64,000 nt of DNA from Cyclaneusma minus. Taxonomy: Eukaryota; Ascomycota; Leotiomycetes; Marthamycetales; Marthamycetaceae. Location: contig JAKZHN010000005.1 of assembly GCA_037179335.1 (NCBI GenBank), forward strand, positions 1,178,001-1,242,000, in the 5' to 3' direction. Numbering within the stretch: position 1 is the first letter of the stretch; each line of letters starts with the position of its first letter. Below are positions 23,738 to 33,376 of the stretch, one piece after another. The translations under genes were made by a program, and so were the position numbers. The notes below the pieces were generated by a model. That model did no database searches. It had not been told where the DNA came from and saw nothing but the letters and a program-made list of their open reading frames with translations.

Positions 23738-26700
23738 TCAAGACGAGAAAGTAGCCGTAAACCCCTTGCTCAACGGCAAGCTCAGATTCTCCGCCCTCAA
23801 CACCTGCGTCGTCGCATTATATGTCAAACTCGCCTCCGTCCCCCCAACCATCACACTGCCCGGTTTCTTCGACACACCCAAGAACGTCAAACTGGCGATT
23901 TGCGCCTTGGTCTCGTATCCAAAAGTCCCGCTCATCGTCAACTCACTCCCATCCCAAGCAAACGTCGCCTGCGTCGTGCTACTCTGCACCAAGCTCACCC
24001 CATCATCCAAATACAACTTCCCACTCGCCTTCCCATCCGTCCCCTGCGCAACCACAATATCGAAGTCCGTTTCTCTCAATACCGTCGTCGTATTCGCTCC
24101 CTTCTCTCTCATAGCCAAGATACTCCCGCCGCGGAAATGCACCGGAATATCTGTCAAGCCCAAGTTATCAATCGTCTGGTAAGCACCAGTGCCTTGGTAA
24201 GGTGCATACGTCCACGCGTTATAGAAAATATCCTTGGGGAAGTATGCTGACACAGACGTCGCGTCCTCCTCGGTGACTGGCGAAATGAGCACGGCGCTGC
24301 CGTAGAAATACTGCAGATCCACGGCGAAAGTGTTCGAATCCTGTGGGTAGAAAAACCACATGGGGGAGATACTGGGTGTGCCATATGTCGACTGGATGTA
24401 AAACTCCGTGTAGAAGTAATCCAGCAATCGGTATCGCAAGTCGATGACTTTTCGTGCGGCTTCCGCCACGCTGTCCCAGCGGTAGAATTCTTGCGAAATG
24501 ACAGGAGGAAGGTCATTGTGGTTGCGATAGAATGGCGAAAACGCACCCAGCATAGCCCATCTGGCGCACAACTGCTCAGTAGTATTCTGCGCAAAACCGC
24601 ATACATCGCTACCGACCATGGGAACCTGATAGAGAGAAGCGAATTGCAGCAGCCCGGTGATGGAAACGCGGTAGTGCGCCCAGTCGGAAAAGGTGTCGCC
24701 GAGCCAGTGGCCAACGTGCGAGCCGGCGCCGGCGAAGGTAGAGCGCGTGATGATCATGGGGCGGAGAGAGGGGCGGCGGGCAACCATGGCATCGCGGGAT
24801 GCGGAAGACATCATGGTACCGAAGAGGTTGTGGGTGTCGTACATGGCGAGGCCATTTTGGTGGATGATGTCCGTGTTGACGGTGTGGTTGGAGAGGCCGC
24901 CGCCGGCGGCGTTTCCTTCGGTGGTGTAGGCGGCGGAGTTGTGGATTGCGTATTCGGGGTAGAGGAGGTCTCTTCCTGGGAGGCCTAGTTCGGTTCCGCT
25001 GGATGGTTGTCGTCGTGACAGTGATTCAAATGATTCGATGGATGACCTCTTTGGCATCGATTTGGATTTGCCATAGGAAAGTTTCTCGTATCCCTTGGCT
25101 TTACTGCTGCATCCTTCTGGTTGGAAGTCGCATGGCCAACCCGGAAGGGGTCTAGGAGGTGTTCTAACAGCTGGAGGAGTTGGAGGGTACCCAACTGCCT
25201 GTTCGAACGGATTGTCACAGGGAAACTGGCATCCAAAGTTGCTCTAAATCAAGCAGTCAGTAGGGAAATTCAAGTAGAGAGACAAAATCAGAGAGACTTG
25301 CAGGTTCGTTCATGTCAATCCAAAGCGCATCGATATCCACCCCATTCGTCGGATCAAAGAAGATCTCAAACTCGCCATTCCAGTAATCTGTGATATTCTC
25401 ATGGAACCAATCCGGAAAGACCGTAACACCCGGCCACACAACACCCAAGAAGTCACTTCCATTTGCTCTCTTCAAGAAGATGCCCGCCTCATCGCCTCTC
25501 TCCAAAGGTCCATATTGCTGATAAGCAACAGCTGGATCAACCATCATGATATAATGCTGATCATTAGCATGCAGATGATCCACAAGTTCCTGCACCATGT
25601 GCAGCGGAAACCTATCCGGATCCAGCGAGAACACTTTCCGCCCGTCCATGTAGTCAATATCATTCCACATAGTCTCCAGAGGAATGTTTGCTTGGCTGTA
25701 GTTGTAGACAACCTCGGCAGTGTTGTAGGCGTCTTGGTAGCCGTAGCGGCATTGGTGGAAGCCGAAGCCCCAGTAGGGCATCATGGCTGCTTGGCCGGTG
25801 ATGTCGGAGTATTGTTCGGCGACATCGAGGGGGCCGGGGCCGGCGAGGAAGTAGAAGTCGAGGACGCCGCCGAGGGTGTTGTATTCGAGGTATTGGCCCT
25901 CGGCTGCGGAGTTGTTGATCTTGATGTCCATTCCGTTGGAGTTGGCGAGGAAGACTGCGTGGGTGCCGGTTAGGCGGTGGTCATAGTAGACCGGATGGTT
26001 TCCGTATAGGTTCGTGCCCGATGGAATCTGATTGAAATATTGTCAGCCAATTGTACATCTTAGTTTTGAAACTTGGAATCCAGCAACCACTTGAATCATC
26101 TCCAACAGTTGGGGAGCAGCAAGTTTCCAGAAACAATTTCAGTGACATGAGCTGTCTCCAGTCCCCTACAACCAATATAGGAAGAAAATTTAAGTCGCCG
26201 AATACGGCCTGTCGACCAAGAACCCATCCACCAAATGAGAAAAAAACCTACCCCATAGTTATCCTGACTCCACAGCGTACGAATGTAATTCGTACTATTC
26301 AACTTAAACGGATCCGTATGTTCTCCCAGCCCGTACAAGTTCGGATTTTCCGGAACATAAGTCCTCAATCGAACATACTGCGTCTCGAAGATCAAACTTG
26401 CTGCAGAAGTGTTGAAAAGAGACTCGCCAGTCGAGCTTCTAGTGATGACGAACGAGAAAGGCTCTTCGACGTAGGAGAAGTTGAGCGCCGAAGATGATGC
26501 GCTGGACTTGCCAGAGGTACGTGGCAGCACGAATTCAGGGATTTGGTATACATCTTTTGCGGCATCTTGGATCTTGACGTGGAGTCTGGAGTCTGTGGAA
26601 AGTTAGCGGGTTTGGCAGATCCAGAGCGTTCTTGAAACTCGAATGACATTCTTGTCTCGTCCATGGTCTTAGTGACCTCGTATTTGCTTCACTTAAGGAT

Positions 26701-27011
26701 CGTGTACTACATAACACGAAGAAGGCCCGAATACCCAAAACACATGGAAACCACATGGAATTGATAAGAGGTCTGAAGATCATAAGAGACAGCATACCAG
26801 TTTGGTACTCCACGGTGAGCGTCAAGTTCTGAAGATCCGTTCCATATACATTGCAAGCCGTGCCAGCCAGGCTAAGATCGGCCGTCAATCCAGAATCCGA
26901 GGTCTTGACATTCGACGCCTTGTATCCCGGACACTGAGACAGATCGGTTTTACTCGCAGCCCAAACAACCAGCGGCAAAAGAGCCAAAGAGGTCACAATA
27001 GGTCGTCGCAT
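23738..27011 (-). CDS. agdC: GH31 alpha-glucosidase, secreted (AgdC type)
   Basis: Four exons on the minus strand: 27011-26798, 26592-26252, 26027-25302, 25243-23738, giving 928 residues. It hydrolyses terminal glucosidic bonds of malto-oligosaccharides outside the cell. Residues 1-20 (MRRPIVTSLALLPLVVWAAS) form a signal peptide, and CPGYKASNVK follows as in Aspergillus AgdC. The GH31 nucleophile is D423 in WIDMNEP; the acid/base is probably D610 in GHWLGDTFSDW, preceded by RSTFAGAG. Introns are 205, 224 and 58 bp. The first two have GT donors; the third starts GCAAGT, a GC-AG intron, and its removal gives MNEPSNFGCQFPC, as expected for the family. Length is normal. It is transcribed away from the SDR gene across a shared 1.35-kb region. 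The exact substrate (maltose, isomaltose, cellobiose) cannot be read from sequence. Confidence 0.93.
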
Positions 27012-28363
27012 TTTGGACTGAGAGATCTGAGATGCACTGAGAAGTTTCGAACACAGTCTCAGAAGGTCTCAGGAAGTCTCAAGAGGCGGCGGCGCAACAT
27101 GAATCAATCCAGGGTGAGGACGAACGAACAAGACTCCAGCGCCGCGCGTTGGAATGGAGCTTATCTTGGCACAACAAAAGTATAGAAGAACATGCTCGGC
27201 GTTGCCATCGGAAAGGTATGTATGTCCTTATATGTGTCTTTTCCGAGCCGCACGCTGATGCAATGCTTTGAAAGTATACTTCTGTGTTTGCATTACATTC
27301 TGGTGGAGGGGCGGTACTGCACGGAGGTACAGATGAACAAGGTTCGTCCCCAAAGTTTCCAGTGGCATGGGCCCGTAAATCCGGTTAATGCCCCCTGACG
27401 CCATCATGGAGTTTTGTAGCTTTGTCTGCAAGTCCGCGCCATTCTTGACACCGAACAGGGCATCAAGCAGTGTTGCTGCCCTTTGGGAACCACATGCAAT
27501 AGCCAGGGAATTCAACATCGTTCTGCCCTGTGACGGGATTGATGTGTGGGAGTTCGCATATTGAAACGGACCGAGGTCAAGCTTCGGGATCATCTCATAG
27601 GCTCCGCCCACAGGAGGGCTGCAAGGAGGTCAAGAAGTCAATAATGTGCTGGAGTATCGTTGGCCGAGCGAATTGGAAGAGGTTGGCGCTGTGTCTTTAA
27701 GCTTGCATGTGTCCAAGGCCGAGCTGCCGACGTTGCAGTTTCCGGGCCGATTGGGCTACTTACGTAGATGGACTTTAGTCTATCGACGATGTGGACTGAG
27801 CGCATTTCTGCATGTGAACGTACCATTGCCATGTTTCCTTGCTTCATAGTACATGTGCATCGACAACATTGCGATGTGGAATTGCGTTGTTGTGCAGATT
27901 TTGTGTTACACAAACGACCTTCGTCGGGCGTTGACGTTGGGTTCGGATAGCTGCATTGTTGAATATGTTTCTGGCTCAAGTTTCTGAGTCGCAAATCGTC
28001 ACTGGAACTACCTAGGCAGAGGCTGTCACCGCTCTGTGCTGCGATGAGTTACACATAGTCACCTGGGAAGCTGAGTACCTGCATTGAGTTTGCAAGCGAG
28101 TGGACGTGAAACCCTGCTATATGGCACGGCTTAAACGATTCCATGAACGGCTTGGCTTCAATGAACCTCTGGGTACAGCGGTAGGTTAGTTTGATATTGT
28201 ACCCTGCTCTGCTGATCTACCTGTCTTAGGTAGAGAGGAGTATAAGTATCTCCTCTCTTGCAGAGTGGGCAAGTGGTAGGTATCCGTTTGCTGTTGCACC
28301 ACTCCCTTTGGTCTTCGTTGGTTCCATTCGTGCTTACTCTCTTCCGATTCTCTCTGTATCACC
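27012..28363. promoter_or_regulatory. Divergent intergenic region agdC / SDR
   Basis: 1.35 kb between two start codons facing away from each other, so it must hold both promoters. Open frames inside (27228-27611 and 27638-27994, minus strand) are not recognisable and I do not call them genes. A TATA-like site in a palindrome near the SDR gene is listed separately. I see no clear TATA box just upstream of agdC. Confidence 0.55.
28232..28258 (+). promoter_or_regulatory. TATA-like box inside a perfect 9-bp inverted repeat
   Basis: Arms AGAGAGGAG (28232-28240) and CTCCTCTCT (28250-28258) flank TATAAGTAT. The TATA-like core lies about 120 bp upstream of the SDR start codon, a plausible distance for a fungal core promoter. 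The palindrome could bind a dimeric regulator; this is inference. Confidence 0.5.
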
Positions 28364-29358
28364 ATGTCTACAACCGGGGTCACTGTCACGAAAGTATATC
28401 CGAAGCGGGTGGCTATTGTCACTGGCTCTGCTAGAGGAATGTATGTTGAATTCCAACTCTGCTCTCAAGCCAAGTCAAGAAGCCAGAAACTGATTCATCA
28501 CAGTGGCAAAGCTATAGCCATCCGCCTCGCAGAAGACGGCTTCGATGTCTGCATCAATGACATAGCCGCCAACCAAGCCGGAGTCGATGGTGTACGCCCT
28601 TCCCATCCGTCCATTCCCAGATCCCAAGCCCTCTTCCATCTTCATTCCCCTTTCTCTATTCTCGCCACACCAATTGACACACCTCTCTCCCACAGGTAGT
28701 ATCCGAAATCAAAGCCCTCGGCCGCCAATCCATCGGCTGCATCGCCGACGTCTCCTCCCTCTCCGAAGTCGAAACGATGATATCCACCACCGTATCCCAA
28801 CTCGGTCCCCTCAACGTAATGGTCGCCAACGCCGGCATCGCCCAACTAAAACCCATCCTCTCCCTCACCGAAGACGACGTACGCCGCATGTTCGAAGTAA
28901 ACGTCTTCGGCCTCTTCAACTGCTACCAAGCCGCCGCGAATTCCATGATCTCCCACCCCTCCACCACCTCTCCCACCAAGAAAATCATCGGCGCATGTTC
29001 AATCGTCGGATTCAAGCCCTTCGCATTGGCCAGTCACTACAGCGCGAGCAAGTTTGCGGTGAGAGGCTTTACGCAGGCGATGGCGATGGAGGTGGCAGAT
29101 AAGGGAATTACGGTTAATGCGTACGCGCCGGGCATTGTGGGGACGCAGATGTGGGATTTGATTGATGAGGGGCTGGGGAGAGAACGAGGAAGAGGGAAGG
29201 GGGAGAGTTTTGAGAAGTATACGAGGGAGTTGGTGGCGATGGGGAGGCCGAGTACGGTGGAGGATGTGAGTAAGGTGGTGAGTTTTTTGGCGGGAGGTGA
29301 TAGTGATTATATGACGGGGCAGACGGTTATTGTTGATGGGGGGATTGTGATGAACTAG
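28364..29358 (+). CDS. Short-chain dehydrogenase/reductase, acetoin-reductase-like
   Basis: Exons 28364-28440, 28504-28591 and 28696-29358 give 275 residues. Both introns (63 and 104 bp) are GT-AG, and splicing the first creates the Rossmann motif TGSARGIG (residues 20-27). Further SDR marks: INDIA at the end of beta-2 (the acidic residue suggests NAD rather than NADP), NAG at 100-102, S157, and YSASK with Y170 and K174. The C-terminal half (MTGQTVIVDGG) is also typical. The text ANAGIAQLKP and VNAYAPGIVGTQMWD resembles diacetyl/acetoin reductases, but many sugar and polyol dehydrogenases share it. The substrate is therefore open. Next to an aldolase and a galactonate dehydratase it might oxidise a sugar or reduce an aldehyde product. 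Cytosolic; no signal peptide. Confidence 0.9.
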
Positions 29359-30076
29359 GAGGAGTGGGATGTTGAGATGAGGGAATTTGGGTGAGTGGAT
29401 GCAGGAGTTGGGGGTTTTGCGGGTGTATAAATATCTATATCAAGTGGCTAATTTGGGCTAATGGTCAGTTTTTCGAGCTTATCAACTGTCAAACAACAAT
29501 TACCGACAAGGAATCCAGCAATTTGAAACCAAACAGTGTACTTTAGTGAAGCCCGGCTTCCAAGTTATGGCTAGAAAGGCAAGTCACCAGAGACGAACGG
29601 TTTCGAGTGCATAGTCCCTTGTCAGATATCTTCTTAGCGACTGCCCAGGACTCTTCAGTCATTTCACATTTATGATTCCATTCAGATCGCTCTTTCAAGC
29701 CTGGAACGACTTGTTGTTCTGTGCATGTGAAGCTATCATCAAGTATCTACCCCGCCGGGAAGTCTGTCCGCGGAAGTGGGGTTCTCCCGTCCCCACATCA
29801 GGATGGGATCTGGCACCCACTCCCAGATCATCCTTCCCGGTACCTCGGGGCAATGATGTTCAAACTGCAGCTTCGATTCAGCCATTTGCAGCTTCCCCAT
29901 AATCAGCCTATCTCATGTAAGTGCTTTCCTCGCCTTCCTTCTGATCTCTCGAACTTCTTCCCTTCATCCTCTCTCATCCTCTTCTCACTTCGAGTACTGC
30001 ATCCTGTCCACTTTTGGGTCCCACTCATCCATTCAACTCTCCAAATCACATTCCAAAACTTCACTCCCATCACACA
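29359..30076. other. Intergenic: SDR 3' region and aldolase promoter
   Basis: About 720 bp. A TATAAATAT word at 29426 is 650 bp from the next start, so it is probably not the core promoter. The 170 bp before the aldolase start is pyrimidine-rich (CTTCTCAC, CATCCT runs), as is common for fungal promoters. No gene seen. Confidence 0.55.
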
Positions 30077-31254
30077 ATGGCTCCCCAACCACCCCCTCCC
30101 GGCGTCTTCGTCCCCGTCCCAACCTTCTTCGAAGCCTCCCACAGAAACGACGCCCGGCAACCCATGCTCGACTTCGCCACTCAAATCCGCCATTCCGTCC
30201 ATCTCGCCGAGTGCGGCATCGCCGGTCTAGTCATGCTGGGTTCTACCGGAGAAGCCATCCATCTCTCTCGCATTGAGCGCAAAGCCGTTGTTCAGAACGT
30301 CCGCGAAGGCCTCGATGCTGCTGGATATCCCAACTACCCTCTCATTGCAGGCGTTTTGACGAATAGTGTCGACGATGCGTTGTCGCAGTTGTGTGATTTC
30401 CAGGCCGCGGGCGCGCAGTGGGGTTTGGTGCTGGCGCCGAGTTATTTTGGACCGGTTGTGGATCAGGAGAATATCGTGGGGTGGTTTAGGGCGGTTGCTG
30501 ATCGTACTCCATTGCCGATTTTGGTGTAAGTTGCTATTTCCAATTCCTATTCCTTTCCCAAGAACCCATTCACACCTTCACGATTTCAAGGACTTAGAAG
30601 TTTCGAAGGAATCGGGGAAGTTTGGACGAAATAGGAGAGAAAGATGCTGATTGTGTGAACAGTTATCACTACCCTGGTGTCTCAAACAACATCAACCTCG
30701 CTCTCGACACCTACACTAAGCTCGCTGCCCACCCCAACATCGTCGGCGCCAAGATGTCCCATGGCAACGTCCCGCACCACATCCAAGTAGCCCAGGACCC
30801 AAACATCGACCATAACCACTTTGCCCTCTACAGCGGCTTCGGCGGACAGCTTTTCCCCGTCGTGCAAATGGGAGCCGCAGGTGTCATCGACGGCCTAGCG
30901 GCCTTCTTCCCTGCCTGCGTAGTGCATCTATTCAACCTCGCCAGAATGGCGCCTATGGATGCGCAGACCCTGGCAGAGGCTGGGCAACTGCAGTATGCGA
31001 TCAGTGCAGGCGAGGAGATGGTGGGCAAGTTTGGCGTTGTGGGGATTAAGGAGGCGGTTTACAGGGTGCTGAGGATGGGCACGTTGGAGGGAGGTAGGTT
31101 GCCGTTGAAAGGGAAGATGCCGGAGGGGGAGTGGGCGAAGTGGGGAGAGGTTATGAGGAGGTTGCAAGAGACTGAGAACCGTTTGACGCACAAGACACCG
31201 AATGGGGCGGGACATGGTTATGATTCGATTAACGGTCATGATGATGAGGATTAG
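30077..31254 (+). CDS. DHDPS-family aldolase (2-keto-3-deoxy sugar acid type)
   Basis: Exons 30077-30525 and 30663-31254, 346 residues; the 137-bp intron is GT-AG and restores ILVYHYPGVSNN. This TIM-barrel family (DHDPS, N-acetylneuraminate lyase, keto-deoxy acid aldolases) forms a Schiff base with pyruvate. Visible marks: GSTGE at 55-59, the catalytic Tyr in YHYPG (Y151) and the Schiff-base Lys in NIVGAKMSHG (K180). The start MAPQPPPPGVFVPVPTFF is like fungal keto-deoxy-hexonate aldolases (GaaC/LRA4 kind). A tail after about residue 325 (HGYDSINGHDDED) is extra. With a galactonate dehydratase downstream, cleavage of 2-keto-3-deoxygalactonate to pyruvate and glyceraldehyde is the natural guess. 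4-hydroxy-2-oxoglutarate aldolase or dihydrodipicolinate-like activity are alternatives. Start chosen where similarity begins; an in-frame ATG 63 bp upstream is less likely. Confidence 0.9.
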
Positions 31255-31633
31255 GTCGAACTTGATTTCATAATGCGGAGGTGCTGGGTATAGCTTTGGA
31301 GGATTGAGTCTTTGAGAACAGTGTCACTGGGGTGTTAGAGATTAGAATTCAGTAGTACTAAGTACTCACAGGATCACAAAGTAAAGACCTCGTACATACC
31401 TGCTATAACCAAGTTGTTTCAATGCTCGTGATTTTCTTCCACTGTCTCGCCATTGCTGCTTCAGCCTTTAATTGCTTCGTTCTCGACAAGTATTCCGAGT
31501 GCACCTTCTCGGTAGGAAATAACCCGAAACAGCTATAAAGTAGCTGCAACCCACCACACCACACCTTTCGCAAACACATATCCAATCCAGCTACGTCATC
31601 ACCAAGCTTTACATCCTCAAACAGCCCCCAAAC
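31255..31633 (+). promoter_or_regulatory. Promoter region of the galactonate dehydratase gene
   Basis: 379 bp between two plus-strand genes. A TATAAA box at 31534-31539 lies 95 bp upstream of the dehydratase ATG. The sequence before ATG (CCCCCAAACATG) gives a good fungal start context. No other gene visible. Confidence 0.6.
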
Positions 31634-33376
31634 ATGACTAAAATCAAATCTCTAGAATACTTCCGTGTTCCGCCGAGATGGCTGTTTGTGAAGATTGTAG
31701 ATGAGCTGGGGAATGTGGGGTGGGGAGAGGCGACGCTGGAGGGCCACACGCAGGCTGTTGAGGGGTGTTTGGATGCGTATGCGCAGAGGGTTGTTGGTAT
31801 GGAGGCTGAGTGAGTTGTTGTTTCTTTTCAGATGAGAAGTCAGGTCTCTGTGGTACCCTAGCCAGGATTCTTGAAAGTGTTTGAGAGGATGTCGTGATGG
31901 GATTTTTTCGTCACTGGCGTGGATTTCTACTGGTTGGAGGCACTTGAAAGTTGAAATTTGAAACCTGAAGAGGCTGTCTTATGTGACTGACTGGAAAATA
32001 GTGAAATCGAACACATCTGGCAGGTGATCTATCGGTTTGGCTTCTATAGGGGAGGGCCAGTTATGATGTCGGCACTCAGCGGAATCGACATCGCTCTTTG
32101 GGACTTGCTTGGTATGTCACCTGACACAACTTTCCGATCCTTAAGATATAATCGCGCTAACGAAAAAATTGAAAGCGAGAAAGCTGGGTGTACCGATATA
32201 TCAGCTCCTCGGAGGAAAAGTCAGGTCCACTCTGAAATGCTACGCATGGATAGGGGGTGACCGACCCAGCGACGTCGAAGCACAAGCGTTCGTATCACTC
32301 CTTTCCTCTCAATCCTTTTTATTCCGTCTCCATTAGCCAACCCAGCCTCAGGGTGGAATGTCTTCTGCGTGCAAGATGGCCTGTCTCTAATTACTTGAGT
32401 GTTCCGAGTTATTTGGGTTTTCCCCAGTAATCTGGGTTTCTCTCAACCATCTGAATTCCTTTCAATCGTTTCGATTTTTCTTGGGTATCCAGACTTCACT
32501 CAATTACTTCGATTCCTCTCAATCACCTGGACGCCAAAAGTTGCACGCAAGAGAAATTCCGCCACGAGCCAGCGCCTAGCACAGAACTCGTCTCACTAAC
32601 AACATCCTTCCAGCAAAGCCCGCAAAGCGCAAAACTTCACCGCCGTGAAGATGAACGCCACAGAATCCCTCGGCTGGCTGGACTCCCCCTCCGCCCTCAC
32701 TGCTGCTGTTGAGCGCCTCAAAACTGTCAAATCCCTTGGCATGGACGCCGCCATCGACTTCCACGGCCGCGTCCACAAGCCCATGGCATCTCAACTCATC
32801 GCCCTTCTGGCTCCCCACCAGCCACTCTTCATCGAAGAACCCTTACTTTCCGAAAACCCCTCTGCGATCACCTCTCTCGCCTCTCAAACCCCCGTACCCA
32901 TCGCTTTAGGCGAGCGTCTCCACTCACGCTGGGCATTCAAACCATTCCTAGAATCCGGGGGCGTAAGTGTGTTACAGCCGGATATTGCGCATGTAGGCGG
33001 AATCAGTGAGATGAAGAGGATTGCAGCGATGGCAGAAGCGTATGATGTGGCGATAGCGCCGCATTGTCCGCTGGGACCGGTGGCGACGGCGGCTTGTATG
33101 CAGGTTATGGCTGCGACGGCAAATTTTGCGATTCAGGAACTGAGTTGGGGGATTCATTACAATGTGGGGGCGGATTTGAAGACTTATTTGAAAGAGGGGG
33201 CTGAGGGAGGAGAGGGGGTGTTTGCGGTGAAAGAGGGCGGTTACTTGGATGTGCCGAGGGGAAAGGGGTTGGGGATTGAGGTTGATGAACAGAAGGTGAG
33301 GGAGGCGGCAAAAGATGCGACGGCGTGGGTGAGTCCGGGGTTTTGGGGGCCGGGGGGTGAGGCGAGGGAGTGGTGA
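31634..33376 (+). CDS. D-galactonate dehydratase-like enolase-superfamily enzyme
   Basis: Exons 31634-31809, 32002-32111, 32176-32287 and 32614-33376 give 386 residues (E. coli DgoD has 382). It would dehydrate D-galactonate to 2-keto-3-deoxy-D-galactonate in the cytosol. The text follows DgoD throughout: FRVPPRWLFVKI, YRFGFYRGGPV, WIGGDRPSDVE, DFHGR, FIEEP, GERLHSRW, APHCPLGP. Mg ligands would be D181, E207 and E233; catalytic H183 and H283. All are two less than the E. coli numbers (183, 209, 235, 185, 285), a constant offset that supports the model. Introns are 192, 64 and 326 bp; the last has a weak donor (GTTCGT) and holds a degenerate tandem repeat. Related sugar acids cannot be excluded as substrates. 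It directly follows the aldolase in the same orientation. Confidence 0.9.
32391..32530 (+). repeat. Degenerate 19-20-bp tandem repeat in intron 3 of the dehydratase gene
   Basis: About seven imperfect units close to TNAYCTGRRTTYCTCTCAA run across the intron (for example TAATCTGGGTTTCTCTCAA, CCATCTGAATTCCTTTCAA and TTACTTCGATTCCTCTCAA). It accounts for the intron being much longer than its neighbours. Confidence 0.65.

Noticed and set aside
23766..26497. Plus-strand open frames opposite agdC
   Set aside because: Shadows of the agdC exons, whose protein motifs and introns fit a known family.
27228..27994. Minus-strand frames of 118-127 codons in the agdC/SDR intergenic region
   Set aside because: A plausible donor and acceptor exist, but their phases do not join the two frames, and no family is recognisable.
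28587..29102. 171-codon frame overlapping the SDR gene
   Set aside because: Arg/His/Pro-rich shadow of the SDR third exon.
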